Shown: positions 11,139 through 19,852 of the stretch, one piece after another
Layout of the letters: each line of letters opens with the position of its first letter
Numbering within the stretch: the stretch's first letter is position 1
Assembly: GCF_900116715.1 (NCBI RefSeq)
Contig: NZ_FPBM01000002.1
Span: 162,544-226,543, forward strand
Direction: 5' to 3'
Source: Polaromonas sp. YR568
GTDB lineage: Bacteria > Pseudomonadota > Gammaproteobacteria > Burkholderiales > Burkholderiaceae_C
DNA length: 64,000 nucleotides
Position numbers and translations under genes: made by a program
Notes under the pieces: model-generated
Databases searched by the model: none
What the model saw: the letters and a program-made list of their open reading frames with translations, nothing else
What the model was told of the DNA's origin: nothing

Positions 11139-11161
11139 GGGAAGCCTGCAAAGACCTTGCG

Positions 11162-12277
11162 TCAGGCCGAGCGCTCAAGCCGCCAGACCTGGTACTTCAA
11201 GCCCGCCACGCAACCGGCCAGGATGGCGGCCAGCGCCACAAAGCTGGTCAAGCTCAAGGTCGAGATACCGGACAGGCCCTGCCCCACGGTGCAACCCATG
11301 GCGCAGACACCGCCCACACCCATCAGTGTGGCGCCCACCAGGTGATTGGCAGTGTCTTCCGCGTCGCGAAAGCCTTCCCAGCGGAAATTGCGCGAAAGCC
11401 CGGCATAAACGGCCGAGCCGGCAATCACGCCGAACACGGACACAATGCCCAGCGTAAGGACTTTGCTCTTGTCACTGAAAAACATCAGCCAGTCCACCGT
11501 ATAGGCGACCGGCGAGACAAAACTCAGCGCCTCAGCCCGGCCGGAGTTGGTGGCGAGAAACGCCTCCTGCAGGGTTTCAGGATGCTCGGCCACATAACCC
11601 AGCCTTCCGCTGACCCACCACATGGCGGCCACGACGGCGCCTATGCCCAAACCGGCCAGCAGGTTGTCAAAGCGCCGGAAATCTTCGCCAAACAAAGCCC
11701 AGACGATCAGGCCCAGCCCGATCAGGATCGCCAGGCCGATGCCAGCCGCTGCGGGCGAAATGCCGATAGCACCGGCAACCCAATTCGGCAAGGTTGCGTT
11801 GGCCGTGAAATCGATGGCGACCTTGTCGACAGTTGCCACACGAACCACCGCAGTAATGCCTTTGAGCGTGGCAAAGGCCGCGATACCCATCACGGCAAAG
11901 ACCACAACGGATTTCAGGCTGCCGCCGCCTATGCGCACCAGCGTCTTGCTGCCGCAACCCGAAGCCAGCACCATGCCGAAACCGAACATGGCGCCGCCCA
12001 CCAGCGCTGAAAGCCAGATAAAGCGATTGGAGGCATAAAGTGTCTTGGCGGGATCGATCACACCGGCTGCCGCCATGGTGAAAAACCCGATCATGGCAAC
12101 ACCAATCGCCATGCCCCACATGCGCATGCGGGTCCAGTCGCCCATGTTCACAATGTCGCTGACAGCGCCCATGGTGCAGAAGTGCGTGCGCTGGGCAATC
12201 GCACCAAAAATCATCGAAAGAATGAAACCGGCCCAGAGAACCTGGGCCGTGAGACTGTTGAGTGCGGGGATATCCAT
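11162..12277 (-). CDS. YeeE/YedE family sulfur-compound transporter (TsuA-like)
   Basis: This is a polytopic inner-membrane protein of 371 residues with about nine or ten hydrophobic helices. It carries the conserved cysteine motifs of the family: QRTHFCTMGAVSD near the N-terminus, ASGCGSKTLVRIGGGS in the middle and CAMGCTVGQGLSG near the C-terminus. In characterised TsuA, such cysteines relay thiosulfate through the channel, so thiosulfate or another reduced sulfur species is the likely cargo. It lies between cpoB and tcdA in the same orientation. Confidence 0.85.
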   Translation of the reverse strand: MDIPALNSLTAQVLWAGFILSMIFGAIAQRTHFCTMGAVSDIVNMGDWTRMRMWGMAIGVAMIGFFTMAAAGVIDPAKTLYASNRFIWLSALVGGAMFGFGMVLASGCGSKTLVRIGGGSLKSVVVFAVMGIAAFATLKGITAVVRVATVDKVAIDFTANATLPNWVAGAIGISPAAAGIGLAILIGLGLIVWALFGEDFRRFDNLLAGLGIGAVVAAMWWVSGRLGYVAEHPETLQEAFLATNSGRAEALSFVSPVAYTVDWLMFFSDKSKVLTLGIVSVFGVIAGSAVYAGLSRNFRWEGFRDAEDTANHLVGATLMGVGGVCAMGCTVGQGLSGISTLSLTSFVALAAILAGCVAGLKYQVWRLERSA

Positions 12278-12344
12278 CGCCCAATTTTAGGGCGGAATGG
12301 TTGCTGCGCCCCGGGGCGTGCCGAATGGCCCGCCCGGGTACGGA

Positions 12345-13106
12345 TCACTTCAGCTTGGAAAGACGGTCCTTTGCCACTGCCGCCGCTTCTGCCTGGGGAT
12401 AGGCCTTGACCAGGTCCTCCAGCGTCTTGCGGGCCGACTTGGTGTCCTTGAGCTCTATCTGGCAATTGGCCAGCGACAGCATCGCCTCAGGTGCGCGCAT
12501 GTGATCGGGTTCGGCCGTGACGAGCGATCGGAAATTGGTCACGGCATCGCGGTAATTACGCAAGGCGTACTGCGCATTGCCCAGCCAGAACAAGGCTGAA
12601 GCCTTGTAGCCGGTTTGCGGGTAGCGCTTCATGAAGGCCAGGAAGCTGGTCTGCGCGGCCGCAAAGTCGCCCTTGCGAAGGGTAGCCAGCGCGGTTTCGA
12701 ATTCCTGCTTTTCAGCAGGCTCGGCCACAAATTCCTTGCCGTCCACGTTGACCTTGCCCGGCTCGAACTTGCGCAGTCGCTCGTCCACGCCTGTCGTCAG
12801 GTCCTTTTGGGTGCGCTGCATCTCGACAACGTTGCGCGTCAGGTTTTCATTCTGTCCGCGCAAGGTGGCAAGTTCATTGCGCAAGGCTTCGATCTGGTTG
12901 GACAGGTCCAGCAGGCTGCGGCGCAGCTGGGCGTTGTCTTCATTGGTCTTTCGCACGTCATCAGCCATGCGCTGCTGCGAGCTGTCGACCTTCTGCCGCA
13001 AATCGAGAATCGCCTTGCGGGCCTCGTCGTCTTCAAACAGGCCGGCGTGTGCACTGAACGCCAGCATGCCGGCCGCGACCGTCGCGGCAATCCGGAACAT
13101 GTTCAC
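12345..13106 (-). CDS. cpoB: Tol-Pal system coordinator CpoB (YbgF)
   Basis: This 253-residue periplasmic protein links Tol-Pal outer-membrane constriction to septal peptidoglycan synthesis. It has a signal peptide (AGMLAFSAHA), a coiled coil (about residues 25-110) and C-terminal TPR repeats (from FETALATLRKGDFAAAQTSF through EAMLSLANCQIELKDTKSA). It starts 14 bases after pal. The position at the end of the tolB-pal block is the standard one. Confidence 0.92.
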   Translation of the reverse strand: MNMFRIAATVAAGMLAFSAHAGLFEDDEARKAILDLRQKVDSSQQRMADDVRKTNEDNAQLRRSLLDLSNQIEALRNELATLRGQNENLTRNVVEMQRTQKDLTTGVDERLRKFEPGKVNVDGKEFVAEPAEKQEFETALATLRKGDFAAAQTSFLAFMKRYPQTGYKASALFWLGNAQYALRNYRDAVTNFRSLVTAEPDHMRAPEAMLSLANCQIELKDTKSARKTLEDLVKAYPQAEAAAVAKDRLSKLK

Positions 13107-13120
13107 GGTGAGCGCCCTGC

Positions 13121-13660
13121 TTAACGGTAGTTGAGTTCAGCGCGGCGGTTCTTCGCCATGGCTTCTTCGTCGGAGCCGGCGACTGCCGGTTTTTCCTTGC
13201 CGAAGCTCACGGCTTCCACCTGGGCATCTGCCACACCCAGCAAGCCGAGTGCGCGGCGAACGGCTTCAGCGCGTTTTTGGCCCAGGGCCAGGTTGTATTC
13301 GCGGCCGCCGCGTTCGTCAGTGTGGCCTTCGATGGCCATCTTGCGGGCCTTGTTGGCGGTCAGGTACTTGGCATGGGCTTCGATGGCGCCCTGGAACTCG
13401 GGCTTGACCACATAGCTGTCAAAGTCGAAGTAGATGACTTTGGTGGTGTTGGCCGGGCCGGCGAGCGAAGCGTCAGTGCCCTGAACTTGCACCTGGGTCA
13501 CGCCACTGCCGGTTGAGCCCGTTGTGTCGCTGCCGCTTTGCTGGGTCGTGCCGGTGCGGTCTTCGACGGGGACGTCATTGAGTTTGACGCCGGAGCCGCA
13601 GGCCGTCAGCGTGGCCGCCAGGACGACGGAGGAAATGATCGAATAAATGGTGCGCTTCAT
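13121..13660 (-). CDS. pal: Peptidoglycan-associated lipoprotein Pal
   Basis: This 179-residue outer-membrane lipoprotein has lipobox LTACGSG at residues about 18-24. The OmpA-like peptidoglycan-binding domain (about 75-179) includes VIYFDFDSYVVKPEF, GHTDERGGREYNLALGQKRA and KNRRAELNYR. It binds peptidoglycan and TolB. The ATG is preceded on the coding strand by AGAGGTACTTC. Confidence 0.95.
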   Translation of the reverse strand: MKRTIYSIISSVVLAATLTACGSGVKLNDVPVEDRTGTTQQSGSDTTGSTGSGVTQVQVQGTDASLAGPANTTKVIYFDFDSYVVKPEFQGAIEAHAKYLTANKARKMAIEGHTDERGGREYNLALGQKRAEAVRRALGLLGVADAQVEAVSFGKEKPAVAGSDEEAMAKNRRAELNYR

Positions 13661-13707
13661 GAAGTACCTCTACAAAAATTAAAACCAAGCTGAATTAAAA
13701 ATGATGC

Positions 13708-14997
13708 TTAACGCTGGAAGGGGCCCCAATCGGGCTCCCGGATATCGCCGCTGGCGCCGGATAGCTTGGCCTTGATCTTGCCGTCCAGCGTCGTGGTCAT
13801 CAGCGCTTCCCGGCCCTGCTGCTGGGTGGCGTACACGATCAGGCGGCTGTTGGGCGCAAAACTGGGGCTTTCGTCGGCCGTGGTGTCGGTGATTGGAGTG
13901 ACGGTTCCGCTGGCAAGTTCCATCACATGCAGCTTGAAGGCGCCGCCTACGCGTGAAACATAGGCCAGCCATCGTCCATCCGGGCTGACTGCCGGCGAGA
14001 TGTTGTAGCTCCCGGTAAAGGTCACCCTGTCGGCATTTCCGCCGCCGGGGCTCATGCGGTAGATCTGCGGCGCGCCGCCACGGTCGCTGACGAAATAGAT
14101 ATAACGCCCGTCCGGCGAAAAAGCCGGCTCAGTGTCGATGCTGGAAGACTGGGTCAGCCGCTTCGGCTCGCCCCCGTTCAGGCCTATGGCGTACAGCTGT
14201 GAGCCGCCGTCACGGCTGAGCGTCGCCACCAGTTGTTTGCCGTCCGGCGACCACGCCGGCGCGCTGTTCGACCCCCGGAAGTTTGCCAGCAGGCGCCGCT
14301 TGCCGCTCGCCACGTCGTGCGAATAAATGACGGGTTTGCGGGATTCAAAAGAAACATAGGCCAGTTGGGCGCCGTTGGGCGACCACGCGGGCGAAATAAT
14401 GGGTTCGGGGCTGGTCAGGGCAGACTGGGCGCCCTCCCCATCGGAGTCGGCCACCCAGAGGTTGTATTTTTGCGCCGCCTTGGTGACATAAGCAATGCGC
14501 GTCGAGAAAATGCCTTTCTCGCCGGTGAGCTTTTCATAAACAAAGTCGGAGATGCGGTGCGCGGACAGGCGCAAGTCCGCGGCGCCCACCGTATAACTCT
14601 GCCCGCCGAGGTCCTGCCCCCGCACGATATCCCAGAGACGAAGGCGCACGTCGTAGCGGCCGTCGGCCAGCAGTGTCACGCTGCCGGTCACCATGGAATC
14701 GGCGCCCTTTTGCCGCCAGACGGCAAGGTCCGGGCGGGTGTTTTCGTCTGCATTGATGCCGGTGGTGTCAACCGGGCGGAACATACCGCTGCGCTCGAGG
14801 TCGGCGCGCACGATGCTGCCGATTTTTTGTGGCGCCTGTGCATCCCCGCGGAATGCGGCGACGGCGATGGGCAATTGGGTCAGGCCAACGCCGGAGACCT
14901 CGACGCGAAATTGCGCGAAGGCGGGTAAAACGGGTAAGGAGCCCGCTGTCAGGAGGGTGACAAGTGTGCGGCGGCGAAGAAAAGGTGCAATGCTCAT
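13708..14997 (-). CDS. tolB: Tol-Pal system periplasmic protein TolB
   Basis: TolB is a periplasmic six-bladed beta-propeller that binds Pal, TolA and outer-membrane proteins. It has 429 residues, a signal peptide (TLVTLLTAGSLPVLPAFAQ), the N-terminal domain beginning FRVEVSGVGLTQLPIAV, and repeated SPAWSPNGAQLAYVSFE-type WD40-like blades (from residue about 195). Its ATG overlaps the stop of the upstream glycosyltransferase (ATGA at 14997-14994). tolQ, tolR and tolA, which normally precede tolB, are not here. Confidence 0.95.
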   Translation of the reverse strand: MSIAPFLRRRTLVTLLTAGSLPVLPAFAQFRVEVSGVGLTQLPIAVAAFRGDAQAPQKIGSIVRADLERSGMFRPVDTTGINADENTRPDLAVWRQKGADSMVTGSVTLLADGRYDVRLRLWDIVRGQDLGGQSYTVGAADLRLSAHRISDFVYEKLTGEKGIFSTRIAYVTKAAQKYNLWVADSDGEGAQSALTSPEPIISPAWSPNGAQLAYVSFESRKPVIYSHDVASGKRRLLANFRGSNSAPAWSPDGKQLVATLSRDGGSQLYAIGLNGGEPKRLTQSSSIDTEPAFSPDGRYIYFVSDRGGAPQIYRMSPGGGNADRVTFTGSYNISPAVSPDGRWLAYVSRVGGAFKLHVMELASGTVTPITDTTADESPSFAPNSRLIVYATQQQGREALMTTTLDGKIKAKLSGASGDIREPDWGPFQR

Positions 14998-15866
14998 AAG
15001 GGAGATTTGGATCCGTTCAAGGGAGTTATTTTGACGGCTGAAATGGTGCCAGAGGAGGGATCAAGTTCACGGAGGCCTTTTTCGGCCAGGACCACATTGG
15101 TTTTCATGCGCTCAAGCACCCTGTTTTTATTGATGGACTCCTGGTCGCGCGGGTTTTCGCGGTGCCAGAGGTGAAAGACTTCGGTGCCCATGAAACCATT
15201 TTTCCGGTGGATGCCCAGATGGTGAAGCCTGAGCACGAGGTCGGCATCTTCATGCCCCCATCCCTGGAAGGTTTCGTCGAATCCATTGACATGAACAAAG
15301 TCCGTGCGCCAGACGCCAAAGTTGCAGCTGCGTATGCCATGCCAGTCAAAGTCCTGTTTTACCCTGAATAAACGCCGCGGCCAGGGGACAAGGTGCAATA
15401 ATTTGTTGCTGTCCCCGGTCAGCCGCGCACGCATCCAGAACGATACAGGACGGCTTGGCAAGTCGATAGCGCCATTGACTACACGCTCTGTCAGACGTTC
15501 ACTGATAAGCACCCGACTCCCGTTCAAAAAACAGCCTTTTTCGGCCAGCCGCGTGTGCTGCGCCACAAAAGACTTGTTAGGCACGCAGTCCCCGTCCAGA
15601 AAAACCAGGTAATCGCCCGTGGCCTGGGCGGCTCCGAGGTTGCGGGCCCGCGCCGCTGTAAAGCCCACATCCGGGTGCCAGATGTGGCGAGCCGGGCATT
15701 TGAACGCAGGGCATTGGTCGAGCAGCATCTGCACCTGCTCCGGCCGCGAGCCGTCATCGGCCACCAGCACTTCGTGGCGTTCATCGCACTGCGTGGCCAG
15801 CGACCGCAACACGGCCAGCAAGGCATCGGTGCGGTTGTAGGTCAGGACGACAAAGCTGATTTTCAT
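14994..15866 (-). CDS. GT2 family glycosyltransferase
   Basis: This 290-residue GT-A fold enzyme probably adds a sugar to LPS core, O-antigen or another surface glycan. Motifs are FVVLTYNRTDALLAVLRSL at the N-terminus, LVADDGSRP, the DxD-type metal site FLDGDCVPN and GWGHEDADLVLRLH, a galactosyltransferase-like ED acceptor-site motif. The chosen ATG at 15866 gives MKISFVVLTYNR and overlaps the upstream gene stop by four bases; a longer frame upstream has a non-homologous N-terminus. The end overlaps tolB by four bases. Confidence 0.85.
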   Translation of the reverse strand: MKISFVVLTYNRTDALLAVLRSLATQCDERHEVLVADDGSRPEQVQMLLDQCPAFKCPARHIWHPDVGFTAARARNLGAAQATGDYLVFLDGDCVPNKSFVAQHTRLAEKGCFLNGSRVLISERLTERVVNGAIDLPSRPVSFWMRARLTGDSNKLLHLVPWPRRLFRVKQDFDWHGIRSCNFGVWRTDFVHVNGFDETFQGWGHEDADLVLRLHHLGIHRKNGFMGTEVFHLWHRENPRDQESINKNRVLERMKTNVVLAEKGLRELDPSSGTISAVKITPLNGSKSPL

Positions 15867-16633
15867 TGCGCGCCCGGCGCTCCTTTGCCGTCGCGCTGCA
15901 GCAGCCACAACTTGAGGTACCGGTAATAAGTGCCTTCCGCGTTGGAGATGGCCAGAACGAGGCCCATCTTTCCGTCCAGGAAACCCAGCCGCAAAAAATA
16001 AGTGCGGATAAAGGCCCAAAGGCCATGCCCGATCGCCTTTCCTACCGATGCGGTCTTGCCCCGGCTCAGCAGGCTTTGGGCGCCTGCCGTGGAATAGCGG
16101 TTTGCCTTGTCGAGAACGGCTTCAAAGCTGCGAAAGCTCTCGTGCAGCAGGTGCGACTGCAACTGGCCTTGCTGCCCCTGGAAGATGACCTTCTCGTGCA
16201 CAAGATCGTCGCTGAAACGGGCGGCATTGCGGCGAAACAAACGCGTCACCCGGTCGGGATACCAACCCGAATGGCGCATGTACTGCCCGCAATAGCTGGA
16301 CAACCGGGGAAATGCGTAAACGTCGAAAGCCGGAGCCTTGAGGCAGGCCAGGATTTCCACCTGAAGCTCAGGCGTCACCCGTTCGTCGGCATCCAGCGAT
16401 AACACCCAGTCCGAGGTAGCCAGCGCGAGAGCGCGGTTCTTCTGGATGCCGAAACCCTTCCAGTCGGGGCTGACGCTGACCTCGGCGCGCAGCGAGCGGG
16501 CCATCTCTACCGTGTCGTCGGTGCTGCCTGAGTCCAGCACCACCACCTGGTCGGCGAAGCTCACGGAGCGAAGACAGGCCTCGATGTTGTGGGCTTCGTT
16601 ATGGGTAATGACGGTAACGGACAAGCTTGCCAA
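15863..16633 (-). CDS. GT2 family glycosyltransferase, WaaE/KdtX-like
   Basis: Sequence from the proposed TTG start at 16633 reads LASLSVTVITHNEAHNIEAC, followed by VVVLDSGSTDDTVEMA and the metal-binding SLDADERV. This is the WaaE (KdtX) type of LPS-core beta-glucosyltransferase. It has about 256 residues. The C-terminal part, with RLFRRNAARFSDDLVHEKV and a basic hydrophobic tail, is typical. The TTG has a GAAGG ribosome-binding site 6 bases upstream. The next upstream ATG (16801) would add 56 non-homologous residues and run into the divergent gene. It is coupled to the following glycosyltransferase. Confidence 0.8.
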   Translation of the reverse strand: MASLSVTVITHNEAHNIEACLRSVSFADQVVVLDSGSTDDTVEMARSLRAEVSVSPDWKGFGIQKNRALALATSDWVLSLDADERVTPELQVEILACLKAPAFDVYAFPRLSSYCGQYMRHSGWYPDRVTRLFRRNAARFSDDLVHEKVIFQGQQGQLQSHLLHESFRSFEAVLDKANRYSTAGAQSLLSRGKTASVGKAIGHGLWAFIRTYFLRLGFLDGKMGLVLAISNAEGTYYRYLKLWLLQRDGKGAPGAQ

Positions 16634-16779
16634 CGAATGCCTTCGCAATGATCTGGAGAGTAGCCGACGCAGGAAGCCGACACGGGATTTTGCCAGTGAA
16701 ACAGGCCCGCTCGGAGCGTTAGCAGCATAGCAGAGCCCCTTGGTATCCCGGCCCGGGACGCGAAACAGAATGGCAGATA

Positions 16780-18063
16780 ATGCGGGCACCCCTTTGGGCA
16801 ACTCCTACGACCATTTTGCGAACAAAGACAATCAATTTTCGGCTTGCCATCATCTGCCTGGCCGCTGCCTCCGTTGGGTTGTCAATCGCCATCATCAGCA
16901 TCGCCAAGCTGCTCTTGCTGTGTAGCGCCCTGGCGCTGCTGATTTTCTCGCGGACCCCGTCTGAAAACGGTGCCCCACTGGCAAAAACATGGACGATGCC
17001 GGCCGTGATCGTCGCCCTGCTGGCGTTCGTGCTGAGCCTGCTCTGGACAGTTGCGCCGCAGGAAGTTGCCCTGGCCTCCATCGCCAAGTACGGCAAACTC
17101 ATCCTCGTCCTGGTGATGATGGCCCTGATCCGCGACCGCCGTGAAGCCATGTATGCCCTGGGTGCATTCGCCATCGCTCAGTTGGTGACAGTGCTCAGTT
17201 CGTGGCTGCTTTTTGTCGGCGCGCCCATTCCCTGGGCCAGTTCCCGCACATCCCTGACACACTACACGGTATTTTCTGGCTACCTCGACCAGGGCATCAT
17301 GAGCGCGGTCTTTGCCGCGCTGTGCTGGCATTTACGTGGCTTGACGCCCGGCCGCTTCGGCCCACAAATCGCGGTCACGGCGGCGCTGGTTTCGCTGGCA
17401 AATGTGTTTTTTGTACTTGTCGGACGTAGCGGTCAGTTGGTTGGCGTCGCGCTGATATCCCTTGCCATCATGTGGCAGCTGCCGAGGAAATATCGCATCG
17501 TCGTCGCCGTACTGCCATTTTTGCTGGTGGTCGCCCTCTTCTTCAGCTCACCCACCATGCGGGAGAGATTGACGCTGCTTAAAACGGAAGTGCAAGCTTA
17601 TTCGGCAACCCAGAATTCCACCACTTCATCCGGGGTCCGTATCGCATTCTGGCAGGCAGCTGTCCAGGTCGTTGCCCAAAAACCTCTTATCGGGGCCGGC
17701 GTCGGGAGCTGGAGCACCGAGTACGACCGGCTGGAGCGCGCTAAAAATCCCAAACATCAAGCCATCAACCCCGGCAGCAATCCCCACCAGGAATACCTCT
17801 ACTGGGGCGTACAACTCGGCATTCCCGGCTTGCTCCTGTTTGCAGCGTTCCTGCTTTCTGTGTTGCGTGACAGCACGAGAATGGAAGTGCCCTACGCGCG
17901 TGCAGCGCAATCCGCAGTGCTGGCACTCGCCGTCGCCTGCCTGTTCAACTCCACCCTTTACGATGGCCTGATCGGGGACTTCTTCTGTATCCTGATCGGC
18001 TTGCTGCTGGCGTTGGGATTGACAAAACCCGCCGGTCCACCCACTCTCGAACGCGTAACGTGA
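16780..18063 (+). CDS. O-antigen ligase family protein (WaaL/Wzy-like)
   Basis: This is a polytopic membrane protein of 427 residues with about ten to twelve hydrophobic helices and a large periplasmic loop. In that loop lies GVGSWSTEYDRLE and, at residues about 334-339, NPHQEYL; the His is the conserved catalytic residue of the Wzy_C/WaaL superfamily. It probably joins polymer or oligosaccharide to lipid A-core. WaaL and Wzy polymerase cannot be separated from sequence alone; the WaaE-like gene and msbA next to it favour WaaL. Its stop overlaps the GTG of the exporter gene. Confidence 0.82.
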   Translation: MRAPLWATPTTILRTKTINFRLAIICLAAASVGLSIAIISIAKLLLLCSALALLIFSRTPSENGAPLAKTWTMPAVIVALLAFVLSLLWTVAPQEVALASIAKYGKLILVLVMMALIRDRREAMYALGAFAIAQLVTVLSSWLLFVGAPIPWASSRTSLTHYTVFSGYLDQGIMSAVFAALCWHLRGLTPGRFGPQIAVTAALVSLANVFFVLVGRSGQLVGVALISLAIMWQLPRKYRIVVAVLPFLLVVALFFSSPTMRERLTLLKTEVQAYSATQNSTTSSGVRIAFWQAAVQVVAQKPLIGAGVGSWSTEYDRLERAKNPKHQAINPGSNPHQEYLYWGVQLGIPGLLLFAAFLLSVLRDSTRMEVPYARAAQSAVLALAVACLFNSTLYDGLIGDFFCILIGLLLALGLTKPAGPPTLERVT

Positions 18064-19826
18064 GCTCATCTAACGACACCCCCCCGCCGCCCGCCAGGCC
18101 AGGCCTGTGGCGCCGCATCGTGCGGGTCTGGCCTTATTTCAGCGGCTCGCGTATGGGCTGGGCGCTGGCCGTCGGCGCGACGATTGTGGCCTCAGCCACC
18201 GAGCCTTTCGTGCCCGCGCTCCTCAAGCCCCTGCTGGACCGGGGCTTTCAAAAAGGCGCGCTGGACCTCTGGCTGGTGCCGGTCACCCTGATCCTGCTTT
18301 TTGCCGTACGCGGAATCTCCGGTTTTGTGGCGCAGTACGCGCTGGCCAAGGTGACCAACGAGGGCCTGCAGTCCCTGCGCCGGGCCATGTTCGGCAAGCT
18401 GCTGAGTTCGCGCCTCTCCCTGTTTTCGGACCAATCCTCCAGCGCGATCGCCAACACCGTGGTCTACGAGGTGTTCAACGGCTCGTCGATGATGATCAAC
18501 GCGATCATGAAGCTGGCGCGGGACATCCTCACCCTGGTGGCCCTGGTGGCGTATCTGCTCTTCCTGAACTGGAAGCTGATGCTGATCGTTTCGCTGCTCT
18601 TCCCTGCCGTGGCGCTGGTGATCCAGCTGCTGACACGCCGCCTCTACCGCCTGACCAAGGAAAGCCAGGTCGCCACGGACAACCTGGCCTACGTCGTCGA
18701 AGAAAACGTGCTGGCTCACCGCGATGTGCGGCTGCACGGTGCGCAGGAAGGACAGGCGTCGCGCTTTGAGGCCCTGAGCAATACGCTGCGCAGGCTGTCC
18801 ATCAAGTCCACTGTGGCCTATGCGGGCATGAGCGCCATCACCCAGGTGCTGGCCGCCATGGCCTTGTCGGCGGTGATCTCCATCGCCCTGCTCCAGGGCT
18901 CCGAGAACACCACCACGGTGGGCGGCTTCGTCGCCTTCGTGACGGCCATGCTGTTGCTGATCGCCCCCATCAAAAGCCTTTCCGACGGCGCAACGCCCAT
19001 CACGCGCGGGCTGGCGGCGCTTGAGCGCGGGCTGGACCTGGTGGATCTGATTGACGATGAGAGCAGTGGAAGCTTTACCAAGGCAAGGGCAGCCGGCGAC
19101 ATCGAGTTTTCAGGCGTGAGCGTGGTTTACAAACCCGACGCGCCGCCGGCGCTGGACAACATCAGCCTGGCGATCCGGGCCGGCGAAACGGTCGCGCTGG
19201 TCGGCTCTTCAGGATCCGGCAAAACCACGCTGGCAAGCCTGCTGCCGCGCTTTGTCGACTTCTCCGCCGGCAGCGTCAGCCTGGACGGAACCGAGCTGCG
19301 GCAATGGGACCTGGCGTCCCTGCGTTCGCAATTTGCCTTCGTCAGCCAGCATGTGGTCATGTTCAACAACAGCATGGCTTTTAACGTTGCGCTGGGCCAG
19401 TCCTTCGAGCGCGACAAAGTCATCCGCTGCCTGGTGGCCGCCAACCTGGGCCAGTTGCTCGAAGAATTGCCGCAAGGCATAGACACGGTTCTGGGCCACA
19501 ACGCCATGCAGCTGTCCGGCGGGCAGCGCCAGCGGCTGGCAATTGCCCGGGCACTTTACAAGGATGCGCCGGTGCTGATCCTGGACGAAGCCACCTCGGC
19601 GCTGGACACCGAGTCGGAAAAAGCCGTGCAGGAAGCCATCCAGCGGCTGGCATCGGGCCGCACTTCGCTGATCATCGCGCACCGGCTCTCCACCATCCAG
19701 CATGCCGACCGCATCATCATGATGAATGCCGGCCGCATTGTGGAGCAAGGCAGCCACGCCGAACTGCTTCAAAATAACGGCGCTTATGCCCACCTCTACC
19801 GGTTGGGCACCCAGGGCGTAGCCTAG
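18060..19826 (+). CDS. msbA: Lipid A/LPS flippase ABC transporter MsbA
   Basis: This is a half-size ABC exporter with fused membrane and ATPase domains, 588 residues. Six membrane helices (about residues 25-320) precede the nucleotide-binding domain: Walker A GSSGSGKT at 382-389, Q-loop FVSQHVVMFNN, signature LSGGQRQR and VLILDEATSALD, then the switch IIAHRLSTI. It would flip lipid A-core or a related lipid-linked glycan across the inner membrane. The start is GTG at 18060, overlapping the upstream TGA; no nearby ATG fits. Glycan neighbours on both sides support MsbA over a multidrug exporter. Confidence 0.88.
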   Translation: MSSSNDTPPPPARPGLWRRIVRVWPYFSGSRMGWALAVGATIVASATEPFVPALLKPLLDRGFQKGALDLWLVPVTLILLFAVRGISGFVAQYALAKVTNEGLQSLRRAMFGKLLSSRLSLFSDQSSSAIANTVVYEVFNGSSMMINAIMKLARDILTLVALVAYLLFLNWKLMLIVSLLFPAVALVIQLLTRRLYRLTKESQVATDNLAYVVEENVLAHRDVRLHGAQEGQASRFEALSNTLRRLSIKSTVAYAGMSAITQVLAAMALSAVISIALLQGSENTTTVGGFVAFVTAMLLLIAPIKSLSDGATPITRGLAALERGLDLVDLIDDESSGSFTKARAAGDIEFSGVSVVYKPDAPPALDNISLAIRAGETVALVGSSGSGKTTLASLLPRFVDFSAGSVSLDGTELRQWDLASLRSQFAFVSQHVVMFNNSMAFNVALGQSFERDKVIRCLVAANLGQLLEELPQGIDTVLGHNAMQLSGGQRQRLAIARALYKDAPVLILDEATSALDTESEKAVQEAIQRLASGRTSLIIAHRLSTIQHADRIIMMNAGRIVEQGSHAELLQNNGAYAHLYRLGTQGVA

Positions 19827-19852
19827 AACCCGACAGTCCGAAAGTGTCATCG

